A stretch of DNA of 33,946 bases from Nephromyces sp. MM_2019 (Eukaryota; Apicomplexa; Aconoidasida; Nephromycida): contig JADHZB010001335.1 of assembly GCA_015657535.1 (NCBI GenBank), positions 1-33,946 on the forward strand, in the 5' to 3' direction. The position numbers were made by a program, and so were the translations under genes. The notes under the pieces are model-generated. The model was not told the origin of the DNA. It was given only the letters and a program-made list of their open reading frames with translations, and did no database searches. Shown one piece after another: positions 14,705 to 26,609 of this stretch. Positions within the stretch are counted from its first letter, which is position 1; every line of letters starts with the position of its first letter.

Positions 14705-15197
14705 ACTGAAGCTAGCTTTAGTGCTTGAGATGGTTAACTGCTTAACTCTGGCATAAGAAAATATGGCACAAATCGCCTCTGGCTACTTTGTTACACAGGA
14801 GAATTCTGAATTACGCTACGTTCCCAGGTAGACGTGAGATGGTTCGGGAAATGATCAAAGCTATCCGCGTATTTGGTAGTCTAGGAATAAGTTTCTCTTC
14901 GACATAGCAATGGAGTAAAACTGCAGCAGGTTGTCACTCTTGCTAACGTCACAAAGGATGCATGTCCTTTCGCAAATTTCCTTCTTTAAAGTTGCATTCA
15001 TGTTACCACAGGGAAAGCAAGCTATATTGAGATAGAATGGAAAGCATAGAGTTCAAGGAAAGGGTAGTTTGTCGTGATATTCCTTTGATTCGGGAATAGC
15101 AAACATAAAATTGAAGGTTTGCCTGGTTCAAGTGTAAGTACTGCGGTACCTATGTGCGCCGTATTCGTTAGTTAGGATACATGTTCGTGGGTATTTT
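14705..15197. other. Convergent spacer between two genes
   Basis: Lies between the stop of the plus-strand 13-exon gene and the stop of the minus-strand gene at 15198. It should hold both 3' UTRs. I see no coding frame and no repeat in it. Confidence 0.5.
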
Positions 15198-17111
15198 CTA
15201 CCGTGACCCCCAAGGGTCTTCCTCGTACTTTTTCAAGGATGCTAAAGTGATCAGCCGGTTCATAAAGCTAAGCTTTTGAGCTACTTCAACTTGGCAATTT
15301 CTACAGTCCAAGTTTGGTCTATCGGGTCTCCCCATTAAATCAGATTGGCGTATTTTATTTTTTCTACGAATCACCATCGTTTCAATCAATTTGGTACTCA
15401 CATGTAAAGGAGTTATGTTCACTGCCCTTAGATGGGGATTCTTACTTGAAATCGGGGATTCGCGCTTCGGCAGATAGATATTTCGTATAAAAGAAACAAA
15501 CCCTGTATTTACCTCTTTGGGGCAAAGTAACTTTTTTGCAACTTTTTTTATGCACGCAATCTTGCACGCCTTCATAAGCTGCCCCTTCAATACTTTTTTT
15601 CGGAAGTATGAAATCCATTGAGTTATGGCTAGGTGACGTTCCATAAAATTCAAACTCATCACCTCTTTTAGCTTTGTGGACAGCATCATTTTGCATCTGG
15701 AATATAGGAGGTTATTCTTTTTACACTACGTACGGTAAGCTCAATCCTATTTTCCATACTATATTCCATTAAGCTATATAAATGTAAGATGCTATGCATT
15801 CCTTTACTCCCTTTTTATTTTTTGTTTTTGCCTTTTTATAACCCCAGATATTAGTTTAAACGGATTTTCCCTAGCAATTCTTGCCTTGTTTCGTTTTTAA
15901 AAGTTTATCCATCATTCTCCAAGACATCCGTAATTTTTGTGTGGAAGTACGAATTGCATTTTCTGTCACCGTGATACCTGGAGGACAATGCAACTAAGCC
16001 GTTCAGCGCATGCCGAAAAAGCTTTTTTCTGAAGGCCCAGGAAAAAAAAGAAGCTAGCTAGTAGCAACCTTGATAAAAAAATATAAGGTAATACTGCAAA
16101 AGGGACTCCCAGGTAGCATATAAAATCTACTAAAATATCTATTAAAACCAGATAATATCTCCTGGAAATATCTATGCAGTACTTGGAGACAGAGTAGAAA
16201 GTACCTTTAATGAACCCTACGCCGTGACTATGCCGTGAAATTCAATTTTCATTCAATCTATGCGCTAGATGAGGTTCAACTAGTAGTAAAAAATCTAGAT
16301 TTTTGGATGATACTTTGCATAATACGCTACTTTGACATTTGTTTAGTCATTTGGGTGCTGCGCAATCGTGACTGATTTTATCTCTTGTGGACCTGCGCTG
16401 AGCAAGCTAAAGCTTTCCAACAGACCGCAGTATCCATGTTGAAGTGTCCTTTGGAGGGAAACAATGCATGTAGGCGAATGATTTTCTCAAAAAAGTCTTG
16501 CTCATGTGGTAAGACTAAACTTATGGTAAACTTTGACGTTATTTCAGGTTGTGAACAATTTCCAGCACAGGCAGTCCATAGATATAATAACGCTTCTACT
16601 AAGTAGCTGTAAGTATTCTGTTTTATCTTATCCTACTAAATTTCCTGATTGAATTTCAGCTTCAATTAAAATCCAAACAATTCTCTATCTGTTTTTTTAC
16701 ATGTAAATAATCCTTGTACCTTTTAGTTAGTGAACTTCGATTATACTTTTCTTATCCTAAACATAACTTTGTTAGTTAGCCTGATTTATTCAATGGTTTA
16801 AAAGCGGTAAGAGCTAATTATAATCTCTTTATCAGTTTCATATTTTGTAGCTTTAAGAAAGCTCCTTATATTGGTTTCGTAGTTTGTAGCTTTTGGGAAG
16901 CTCCTTATATTAGCTGCATATTTGGTAGCTTCTAATTTGAAGAATGTCCTAATCTCCCCGCCCCGTTATATTAGATTCACCTCCCAAAGCTTTGGTTTTT
17001 CCTCATCTCCTCATCCTCCTCATCCCCCTCATCTGCCCCCCCTCCCCCCACGGTACTATTTTTCGAAAATTTGAGGTAGAGTTTGAAGGCTGAACTATTC
17101 GCCCTCGATGG
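15198..17111 (-). CDS. Unrecognised gene, five 3' exons (267 residues, N-terminus unresolved)
   Basis: Minus-strand exons 17111-16981, 16606-16393, 16028-15978, 15696-15513 and 15421-15198 join in phase (804 nt) and end at TAG 15200-15198. Acceptors include TTCCAG, CTTCAG and TTACAG; donors include GTAAAT, GTATCA, GTGAAT and GTCCAC. The product starts with a Ser/Asn/Lys part, a Gly run and an acidic stretch (GDEEDEE), then a mainly helical Cys-containing region (QDFFEKIIRLHALFPSKG), a polar middle and a basic C-terminal third (VIRRKNKIRQ). A first exon with a start codon must lie right of 17111; a short ATG-led segment near 17300 is possible but not shown. No family recognised. Confidence 0.6.
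16844..16930. repeat. 39 bp tandem repeat, about 2.3 copies
   Basis: TTTGTAG at 16844 and 16883 and TTTGGTAG at 16921, with AGCTCCTTATATT at 16860 and 16899, give a period of 39 bp. The array falls inside the first mapped intron of the minus-strand gene (16607-16980). The CTTATATT core is shared with the repeat at 6.5 kb. Confidence 0.75.
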
Positions 17112-17679
17112 CTAACAAATACCCTTTCCTCTCATGCCCACGTTCGACTGAAGCAAACAGCGGGCCCGCACACACACGTATATAAGCTTTATACAGGGTT
17201 AAAGGTCGATAAGGTAGTAGCTAGCAGCTATAGCTCTACCAAACGCACCGGCACCACATGGCATGTATACGCAGCTTCCTCATAAAAGCATTTTGATTTT
17301 GCGCCCACGTACTTAGCGGCCGTGACGCAATCGAGTAGAAAGCCAAAGAGGCTGCCGCACCCTTATTAGTTTCTGCTTAGTCCTACAGAGTTACGAAGAG
17401 GAGGGGTTATATTGAGGTTTCTTCAGCTTCTTAAGCACTCACACTTTTATGCTAGAATTCTCACGATCAGGTGGAGGTGGTGCTATGCTGAGGTTTCTTC
17501 ACCTTCTTATGCGCTCACTTAATACTTCACGTTAGAATACTCACAAAACAGCGCGTAATTCATCATTTTTGGTATCGATGGAGGCAGCTTGACGCATGTT
17601 GAGATTTTAGCCAGTGTTCCTCTGAGATTTTGGATTAACTCCTTTTCTTTGCTTACTGTTAATAGCATTTTTGGTCAGG
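17112..17679. promoter_or_regulatory. Divergent promoter region between two genes (inferred)
   Basis: This interval separates the 5' part of the minus-strand gene from the start codon of the PLP enzyme. It is richer in G+C and CpG than its surroundings, especially at 17150-17350, contains a TATATAAG element at about 17178, and carries the direct repeat listed at 17413. The head-to-head gene order suggests shared regulatory DNA. No specific factor site is recognised, and part of it may be the missing first exon of the minus gene. Confidence 0.4.
17413..17544. repeat. Direct repeat of about 52-56 bp, offset 76 bp
   Basis: TGAGGTTTCTTCAGCTTCTTA... at 17413 recurs as TGAGGTTTCTTCACCTTCTTA... at 17489. 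Both copies then run through GC(A/G)CTCAC and end in a GTTAGAATACTCAC-like block. The pair lies 140-270 bp upstream of the PLP enzyme start codon. Confidence 0.75.
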
Positions 17680-20600
17680 ATGAGGACTTCTGTTGAAGAC
17701 CGGGCGGAATTACCAACCTCGAAATGGAACTTGAAGTTTCAAACTCCTCACGGTATTGTATTGTACTGAAGAGACTTTCATCTAAAATGTATTTTTTTTA
17801 GAATTTGATAGAACAGTTTATCATGAAATAGTAGAAACTTTATCTACTTCTTCCTGATGTTGTCTTCCATTGAACAAATCCTTAAAAAGCTATTTTAGCG
17901 GATATTTAATACTCCTACACGACACTGAACTTTTCAGGATTATAGCGCGTTTGATTTACCTACACCTAACGATAGCTTGCATTCATATCTGAGCTTTTGC
18001 TTTCTAATAAGATTAACAGTTACTTTTTCTCTATCAATACGTTTCTCAAAGTCTATCTCATCATCTGTCACTCCGAAATCATTTATCAAGAACTTGTGTA
18101 CGAAATCTCGACTGCTAGCTCTTTCTTTTCATTTCTTCCTGTGCGTTAGCTGTTATTCGAAATCGTTGGTGAAAACTTCACATTTAGTTTACTATTTTTT
18201 CAGTGATTTTATGCTTTTTTTGGCACCCTCTAACTTCATACTTTGCACGATTAAAGTGTGAGACTGGATATTTTTGCTTCTTATATTTTATTTATACTTT
18301 CACCACTAACTTCCAAAACTGTGTAGCGAAAATTTAATCCAAAATTTTATTCTCTTTGTCTTCTAGTTTTTCTCTTCCATCTTCTTCCAGTTTTTCTCTT
18401 TCATCTTGTAGCTCTCCTTTCTCTCTCACTCTCTCTCCTTGTAAATCTCGTGATCTCTTTCTCAACATATGCTTTTAACTCGATGAAATGCATTTTTTGA
18501 CAAACCCCTCTTCTAGCTAGCTTCATCCCCAATTAATTCTCTCTTTTATAAGATTATTCATTTTGTATCACTCTTTTATTCGTGGTGCGTCAAATCCTGA
18601 AGTAGCTACCATTAAGCACATCAACCTTCTATACAACAAAATTTCCCATCTTCAGGCAATATAGTACGAATTTCCTGTATCAGAAATATTAAGATTTGTC
18701 TATATTATAGAAATAAAGAAGAAAATCTACTGAAAAGTGTTTGAAGAATTTTGCAAGTAAATCTTTGAATCAGCAGTGAAAATACCACCAAAAAGAGGCG
18801 AATTTTCTTCTTTTAGAAAGCTTTTAATGCTGGCATAAATTGTAAATTTATCTTTGATAGTGTGTTTTATATACATATAATACTTTTTGATATCTCTTTA
18901 TCTTTCAAAGTGATTTTCTTCCTCTTATTTTTGAGCTTTTGAGAGCTCTAGGGTTAAATCTTCAATACTGCATTACATTTTTTTGGATGAAAAACGTTGG
19001 AAGTGACTTGTCAAACTTTATCGATTCTGTTTTGTGTATGTATGTGTGTGGGTGGGTGTGTGTGTATGTGTGTGGGTGACTGTATACTGTTTTAGGCCGG
19101 GAAAAAAGGAAATATACTCCGATAATATCATGTGTGCATGCATAAAAATAAGCCTATGAAAAGCATCAAATTATCAAGTTTTTTGCCTCCTCTGTATACT
19201 TTTCATGAGGAAGGAGGCTAATGAATGTTGAAAAGTTGATAAATCAGTATATTTGAAAAAATTTATTTGTGAGCATATAATCCAAGTGTGTGAAAATGTG
19301 AGATTTTATCTTTTTATCCGTGTGATTCATTTGTTTGTGCGTGCGAAAATGTGAGAATTTTTCCCTTTTCCTCATATAATCAATCTCCTCCCCCCTGTGT
19401 GTGTGAAAACTCGACTTTTATGCTGCGTTTTTCACGTTCAATATAAACTCTGCTACTTAGGTGGGCAAGAATGGCGAGGAATGCAAAATTTTGTTGCCGA
19501 TTTCAGCGTCACAACAAATCCTCTAGGAACTCCAGAAAAAGCTCTGAAGGCTGCTATTGAGGCGATGAGCTCAATTCATCACTATCCACCTGCAGATTTC
19601 GAGCCTGCAGCCAGTTGTGTAGCCAATCTTCTCGCTGGCTCCACCCATGATACTGCAAATGTAGAAAATCATGAGGAAGAAGCTGATAAAATCAAAGAAG
19701 TTCTTTTATTAGGAAATGGAGCGAGTGAACTGATTGATCTATGCGTTAGAGGGGCTCCTGGAAGGTCGTGGAGGCCTGGTTTGGAGGGGTTTTGGTAAAA
19801 TTTGGTTGATGTGCGTGTGTTCTTGTGTGAAATGTGCGTGGGAGGTTTTTGAGGAGGAAGTAGTATGGGAATTGCGTTTGGGAGAGAGAGAAGGAGAAAG
19901 AGAGAGAGAGAAGGAGAGAGCGAGAGAGAAGGATAAAGAGAGAGAGAGAGAAGAAGAAAGGCAGAAAAGTGAAAACAAAAGAGAAAGGCAAAAGTAGAGA
20001 CAAACCTCTTGTTTGCTTGCCAAATCCCTCTTCTGCCTTTTTTAGAATGCTTTCCACCGATTAGCATCCCTAGATAGCTTCATTTTCATAATAAATTTTT
20101 CACTATATAGGCCCCTTCCAAGTGCAGTATAAGGAATACGAGAGGGCTGCCTTAGCGGATGGAAGAGATACAAAACATGCATCCGACAAATCAGCCAAAC
20201 TCCTATGTATGGTTAATCCGTGTAATCCTACAGGTAGATGAAGCAAATTCGCATTGAAAGTGAAAAACTCTTGCTCAGTAGCGTGCGAGAAACATGTGTA
20301 ACTATGAGATGAGAGCCAATCTTTCACATATACACACAAGAATCACTTGAGCTCTTACAGCCAGCCTTTCTAGTCTCTTTAGTTTGTTTTAGATGCTTTT
20401 TCTTCAAAGATTATTACGTTTTTTGATGTTATTATCCTCCTCTTTGCTTTCTCCTCTTTCTTGTTCTTCTGCTGATTCTCTGGGGTTTTGTTCTCACTTC
20501 TCGATGTGACGCTTTTTCGACAGAAAAAATCCGATTCTTTATGTTTTTCAATTTGTGAATTCCCTAGTAAATCGATCTTCTTGTAGATATTTATGAAAGC

Positions 20601-23600
20601 TCTCTCTTTCACATTGATATTTCGTTATAATTTGCTGTTTAAAGGGTGTGGAACTGTGTGTGTTTTAGTAGAAAAAAGTACTCGCAGTTGCTCGCTATAG
20701 ATTCACTAGCTTTTTCATGTATTTAGAGAAATTAGTCTTGAGCTATAAGTTTAGGAGGTTTTGTAGCTTTTTTTTACGCACACAGTAGTTGTTTTAGCTA
20801 GTTTGTGCTAATTTCGTAGCAAATATAAACTATGAGTTGTACTTGGCATAAACATTCAATGGTGATTTATAAGGATCCGTAGTTTTCACTTTGAAATTTT
20901 GCCTTGAGGATGATGCTCCCAGCCCTTCTTTGAGTAGCTTTTTTTGCAGTCTTCAAATTGTTGAGTAGGTATGTTTGCCTGCGTACTTCTTCATTTAAAT
21001 GGTGAAAACACAGCAGAATGTCAAAAAGTAGAAGAAATACTCGAATATTAGGAAAAAGTGAGAATTTCAATGTATATTTCGTCTAAAATGGATCTTTCTA
21101 TATTTTTCAGTGTTTCAGATTGACTTAATTGGCTTGGAGCTGCGTGTGATAATGTAGATTTACCTTCTTAAGAGTGATTCTTCGTGTGTGTGAAGTATCC
21201 ATATGATAGCTATGTGTGATGATGTAGATTTGCCTTTTCGATAGCAAATCGTCAACTTTCTTAAGTTGCAAAGACACATGCTTAGACTCCTTTTTTTGGC
21301 AGCGCTTTCTTCGATGCTTAATATAACGACAAAGTAACGCGAGTTTGTTGTGTGTGTATATGTGGGTGTCGGTGTCTGTGTGTCTCTCTGTCCCCTTCTC
21401 TGTGACTCTCTGTATCTGTCTGTCTTTCTCTGCGTGTGTTTGTGTATTTAAGTTTAATTGTTTTTACGCAGGTGAACATTGGGATATTGAAAGAATGAAG
21501 AATTACATAGAGAGCGTTTGCGATGAGGATACTCATTGTCTGATAGATGAATCGATGCTTCCTTTCTATGGTGAAGATTGGATGCCGCAAAGCTTCGTAT
21601 CGCAGAGTAAGCAGCACACAGCTTGAAGGGTTGGCTTAGCTGTATACACACACAGTTTTTTGTATTGGATTAGCTATGTGCTGCCATTCTTCTAATGAAG
21701 CTTTCTTCGTGGTGATGCCTTGGCTGCTTTGTTAGCTCACGTGCACATTGAATATTGTGTAGGTTGCGTTATTAAAACATCTGTATATACACTGCATACC
21801 TACAGATACTGTGCTGCTAACTCTTCTTTGATGTTGTGATGTATCGTCAAAATTTTATCTTTTTATCTTTCTCTTATGATGATGTTATTTATTGTTTTTC
21901 ATCTATATGTATTTGTGTGTGTGTCTTGCCGATTTGTGGTAGATTACCTATTTGTACGTGCATTTATCACCTGTGTGTGTGTACAGTTATTGTTTTGATG
22001 GAAAATTTGAGTTTTGAGTTTTTGATGGTTACCCTGATGCTTAGTTTAGAATCAGCAAGAATTTTCGAGATGAAATATCTTCTGTTCCTATGAGTTTATG
22101 TATTTAAAGGCAGATTTTCAACTGTGTGTGCGTGTATGTGTGTGTGCGTGCCTGTGTGTCTGTCTGTGTGTGCCTGTGCGTGATTGTGTATGCTCGTGTG
22201 GGTGTGTGTTATTTTTCATACCTGTGTGTGTGCGAGTATTTGGTAAGGTGGTTTGAAGAAGACTAAACTAATCCACATCTACAGTATAAATTTCTACTTT
22301 GTCTTTGATTTTATCGTCGTTGAAGTCCTCAACTTTTACACTATATTTAAGGGTTTATTTGAGTGTAGAAGATGACAGATTTCACCTCTGAAGAGACTCA
22401 GTTTTTTTGAGAGTTTCTACCTCATAAGATTCTTCTTTTTTATCCGAAAAATACAACACACAATGAAATTTTGATGACATTTTGACTTCTTCAGGGGATT
22501 TTGTTACGAATATCGCTTCTAGGAAGGGTATTTATATCTTTGTGATTCATTCATGGACGAAGATTTGGTCTTGTCCGGTAAAGATGATTTTGTGTGTGTG
22601 TGTGTATTTTTTTGCCAGTGTTTTTCAAACTCTTTATGTGATGTTCTGTAGTTTAATGATGTTTTTAGCTATTCTTCGTGGTTAATAAGCATCAAGCCTT
22701 TTTTTTGCAGCATGTCGTGTTTTCTTTTTTAGGTATTGTCGCATTTTTGATGAATTTTGCAATTTTTGTGACTTTTTGTGCGTAACTCCTGTTGAGGTAG
22801 AGTTCTAGCGATATGTCTTATTTTTTCAAGTGTTTTCCTTAGATAAAGTAATCAACGTTGCTTGTACATGGTGTGTTTGAGACATCATATTTTGAAGCTT
22901 AAAACCCACTTAAAACATGAGGAAGACATATGCAGTCGTTTTACCTCATTTTCAGCACAGTGTTTTTGTTTTTCAAGTATTTTGGCGCATCTTTGATGCA
23001 GTTCTATCGAGTGTATTTTGTGTGTGTGTTCACGAAAATCGTTGATGAATACGTAGTTTCTCCAAGAAAATATAGCTAAGACTTTGCCGACACGCCAACT
23101 CACAGGAACATGCCAACCCACAGAAACACACAGATACATGCCAACACACACTAACACATACCGAATTGAGTTTTCGAAATTTTTAGATGAGATCAAATAT
23201 TGGTAGAAATGAGTATTTCTGCTGTTTAAAGAGCCATTTTGCTTCTCTTTCAAAGATCTATGAAAATGTGAATTTCTTAGCTTTTTGTGAGCTTCCACTT
23301 TTTTCTCCTTCGCTGTTTATAATACTTTCCAGTGCTTTTTGAGGCTGAATAGTGGCTTTTGTGCGGATTTCACACAGAGTTGAAGGTTTAATATATGTTG
23401 TCATCCTGTCAAATATAGGGTCTGAGAATTGGATCTTTGGTTGCACCGACTTGTGATATGGGCAACAGATTAAGAATGAAGCAACCTCCGGTATATATTG
23501 AATTTTATAGTAAAAAGTTCATACTATATGTCTGTTTTTGTGTTCATTTTGAGGGTACTATCGGTGCGTTTATGTAGAGCAATATGTGTGTGTGTTGGGT

Positions 23601-26565
23601 TTTTTTTGTGCGTGTCTACTATTTTCTAGGTATAGTGTGTGTGAGTGTGAGTTGAGCGTGTTTGTGTGTGTGTGTTATAGCCTCCTTCCTAGGTGTGAGC
23701 TATATAAAGCCTCCTGCCTGCATTTGGAGTGCATATAGCCTCCCTCCTGAGTGTCTCGTGTGTCTAGCTTCTTCCTGGAGGACGCTATAGCTGCCTGTAT
23801 TTCTTTAAGTGCTAACTTTATTGCCTCCGTAGCCTAAGATTCCCTTTGTGCCTCTCTTTCATCTCCTATCGTAGAAATAAGCGGAAATTGTAATTATCTA
23901 CCCTTCCATCTCCTTTCATGCTTTCAACTTGTATTGATTTCATATATTTATCCGTGTGTGCGAGTCTATGAGCCCCTCTTTTCTGGTTTTAGCATGTAGT
24001 GATTCCACGTGTTTCTTTGTGTGTGCGAAATTCTCACGCCCTTTCATTACCTAGTCTTCTTTCATTGCATTTTCCTGCTGTTTTCTGCCTTTTTCCTTGC
24101 TTCTTCTTTCTACTGCTTGCCTATTTTACTCTTCTTGCCTTATCGCCGAACGTGTATAAACCAGCGTGAAGAAGTACATACTAAGAGTGAATCTTCAGGC
24201 ACAGAGGTTGCTTGTCTTCTTCTCCAGTTTGTGCATGTGTGTGTGAAAATGCAAGGCGTTCATGTATACCATTAAGATTTCTATTTTTTGGATAACATAC
24301 ACACAGTAATTTGCTAGTTAAATATCAACAAAAACAGCCATTTCTGGTGGTGTTTTTGGACGATTTCTCTTACTCATCTTTCTCTGATATCTTATCTTTT
24401 TTAGTGGTCTTTGAATAGCTTGGCGATTGCTTTCCTAGCTGAAGCTGCTAATGACAGAGTTTATCTCCAGCAGACATGGGATTTGGTATGGAAATGGCGA
24501 GAATATATATTTAAGATTATAAAGGATGCTAAGCCTCATTGGATCATAAAGGGTGTGAGGTGAGCTACTTTCTTGAAGAAAAAACGTCTAAAAAATTGTG
24601 CACAAAACTTTTTTTTGGAGGATTTTCTGCGATTTTTTGAAGATGTTCTAGTATGCTTGAATGTGCAGAGATTTCATCTTCTTGATGATGTCCTGTTGCT
24701 TTGAAATCGTTGAGAAGGAGGGGAAGTCTCTGTTTGCTAGTAGCTCTTAGGTGCTCTCTGTTTATGCTCTGCATCTATCTTGGTTTTGTTTGCGAGTTTT
24801 GATGTGTGGCTTTGTGCAATTTTCACCTGTGAGTGTGTGTGTGCGATTTTTGTGTTTTTCGCTTGATTTATTCATAACTTTTTAGCCCACTACCACTTGG
24901 TTTTTTTGGGATGATATTTTTCTTTATACAGAAAATACTATGAAAAGGCTCAAGCTTTCGGGATAGAAAGCCTTTGAAACAGGCTTTTGTGTATAAAGAA
25001 AAAGAGATAATTGATGTTTTTAAGTACGCTTATGGTGTGTGTGCTCGCGTCTATGCATAAGTGCGTGTTGCAGTAGCAAAAGTAAGTCTTTTATAAAAGC
25101 GTGTATTTTGAAGTTATATACGCTCGAAAAACCGAGAATATTCCCAAGAAAAGGTGGATTAATCAGTGTGCTTCTTTGTATAATGAGTTGGAGGGGTGAT
25201 GATACCTTCAAAATCAGATGCTTTAACATCAAAGCTTTGCTGTGTATTGTTTGCCTGATTTTGGATTGTGTGTGCATATATCCACTCAGTTTGGAGCTTT
25301 TTGCTTTTTCTAGCCTAGCGAGAAGATGATCTACGCACACACGAACCCTGGTTTTTTAATCCGTGTTTTTGGTACAAAGTTGGCACTTCAAGCTCTTTCT
25401 ATGTGTATATAGTTTTCTATGAGATACGTATCTTAGAGGTTTGCTTTACCACGTTATAATGCATGCAATAGACGGGATTATTGAGGATTTTTCAATCCTC
25501 TCCTGTGATAAACCTCAATGAATAGCGTGTGTGTGTTGCATTAATCATCTTAGGATGAAGCCTGCACGGTACACCTCTCAAACTGAGCTCTGTTTTGAAG
25601 CGTTTTCACACACGCACTACATTTTCATTCCCAAAAAAATAGACTTTTGCTGCAATTTGAGATTGAAGAGCACTATTGAGAGCTCTTCATCCTCCTCATG
25701 AAGATTTTTTGCTTCCCCAACTGTAGAAAATCACGATTGTTAGCAGAAAAATTGCCTGCAAAAATATCTTTTTTCGCAGTTGGATGTCCTTTTTATGGAT
25801 AGAAACTCCCTCAGAAGAAGAGGCGAGTTTTTACGTCTCTGCCTGCCATTCTAACGGTGTTCCTATTCGATGGGGAAAGCATGGATATGATCTGCCAGAT
25901 CATATCCGCATCGGTGTTAGACCACCTGAAGAGGTAGTCGATTTGCACGTAAAATATCCTCCGGTGTGTGTGGTGGTTTGCATATATTCATACGTGCAGG
26001 TGGTATACTTTATCGCTTTCATTCGATGTGTATTTTGATCCCATACCATCTATCACGATTGTGTTGGAATTTTGGATCACGATTTATTGGGTGATTTAAT
26101 GTAGAAGTTTGAAATGTGTATGTGTGTGTCGGCGTGTGTGTGCGTGTCGGTGTTTGTGTGTGTGTGTAGGTTTTTTTTTCAATGTTGTATGTACTGTCAT
26201 TGATTTTTGAGACTTTTTTTTTGGTGTCTTCACAAGCGAATCAGTGTATAGGGAAGCATTTAGGTTTGCTGATTACTTGAAAGCTTTTTTTCTGTTATAT
26301 AATGTCGCTAATGGCAGTTTCTTGGTGATGCTCAGTTTTATTGCATTTTGTTGTCCTTGTATTGCCTGCTAATGCATTACTTTGTGATTTTTTTCATGCC
26401 TTAGCATTGTAGACTATGTGTTTTCTCATGAAATGTTATAAGGCAGCAAATTCACACAAACACACCGAAGCACACACCCGCAAGGCCTTTTAAAACATTT
26501 TTTTTCCACATTTTTCGCATTCGTAGAAGAAGATTATGCCGTTGATATCTTCTGATACTCTTTAG
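17680..26565 (+). CDS. PLP-dependent aminotransferase class I/II, CobD/HisC-like (nine exons, 388 residues)
   Basis: Exons: 17680-17752, 19461-19778, 20111-20233, 21472-21606, 22495-22577, 23419-23490, 24405-24559, 25780-25948 and 26527-26565; 1167 nt, all phases agree. Expected reaction is amino transfer or decarboxylation on a phospho-amino acid in the cytosol, pathway unknown. Blocks seen: HGG created across the first splice (CAC G|GT GGG), DFS..TNPLG, HHYPPADFEP, LLGNGASELIDL, the NPCNPTG loop formed across another splice (Asn contacts PLP), the DES motif of IDESMLPFYG (Asp pairs with the PLP nitrogen), HSWTKIWSCP with the Schiff-base Lys at about residue 239, GLRIGSL, PWSLNSLA, and LPDHIRIGVR with the carboxylate-binding Arg. 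Length matches the family (350-390). The HGG/NPLG start is CobD-like, but substrate cannot be told from HisC. The GTTTGG donor at 19779 and the short last exon (KKIMPLISSDTL) are the least certain parts. Confidence 0.85.
17753..19460 (+). other. Intron 1 of the PLP enzyme gene (1,708 nt)
   Basis: Bounded by CAC G|GTATTG and GCTACTTAG|GT. It has a CT-rich stretch at about 18360-18440 and a TG-rich block at 19030-19080. An antisense open frame at about 17955-18150 is Lys/Glu/Arg-rich and is best explained as the complement of pyrimidine-rich intron sequence. Confidence 0.75.
19881..19998. repeat. GA-rich purine tract in intron 2 of the PLP enzyme gene
   Basis: About 115 bp of nearly pure purine, mostly GAGA and GAAGGAG units, on the plus strand. 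It produces long artificial Ser/Leu-rich frames on the minus strand and Arg/Glu-rich frames on the plus strand. It lies wholly within intron 19779-20110. Confidence 0.9.
22121..22236 (+). repeat. TG-rich tract in intron 4 of the PLP enzyme gene
   Basis: Imperfect GTGTGTG/CGTGTGT/CTGTGTG sequence over roughly 115 bp, on the sense strand of the gene. Similar, shorter TG tracts occur in its other introns at about 19030-19080, 21345-21445, 23590-23680 and 26115-26170. Confidence 0.85.
23677..23790. repeat. Degenerate 27-30 bp repeat (TATAGCCTCCTNCCT)
   Basis: ATAGCCTCCTTCCT at about 23677, AAAGCCTCCTGCCT at about 23706, ATAGCCTCCCTCCT at about 23734 and CTAGCTTCTTCCT at about 23764 form a loose tandem series in intron 6 of the PLP enzyme gene. 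Spacing is 28-30 bp. Confidence 0.65.
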
Positions 26566-26609
26566 TTTCAGTCTTAAGTAGCACTGCATGAAAGAAGTTT
26601 CGCGACTGC

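Noticed and set aside
17955..18150. Minus-strand open frame of about 63 codons, Lys/Glu/Asp-rich
   Set aside because: It lies inside a well-supported intron of the plus-strand PLP gene. Antisense of pyrimidine-rich introns in this window repeatedly gives purine-codon frames of this kind, as at 20379-20612. A nested gene is possible but has no splice partner.
19669..20067. Minus-strand Ser/Leu-rich frames up to 132 codons
   Set aside because: They are the complement of the GA tract in intron 2 of the PLP gene, with low complexity and three overlapping frames open at once.
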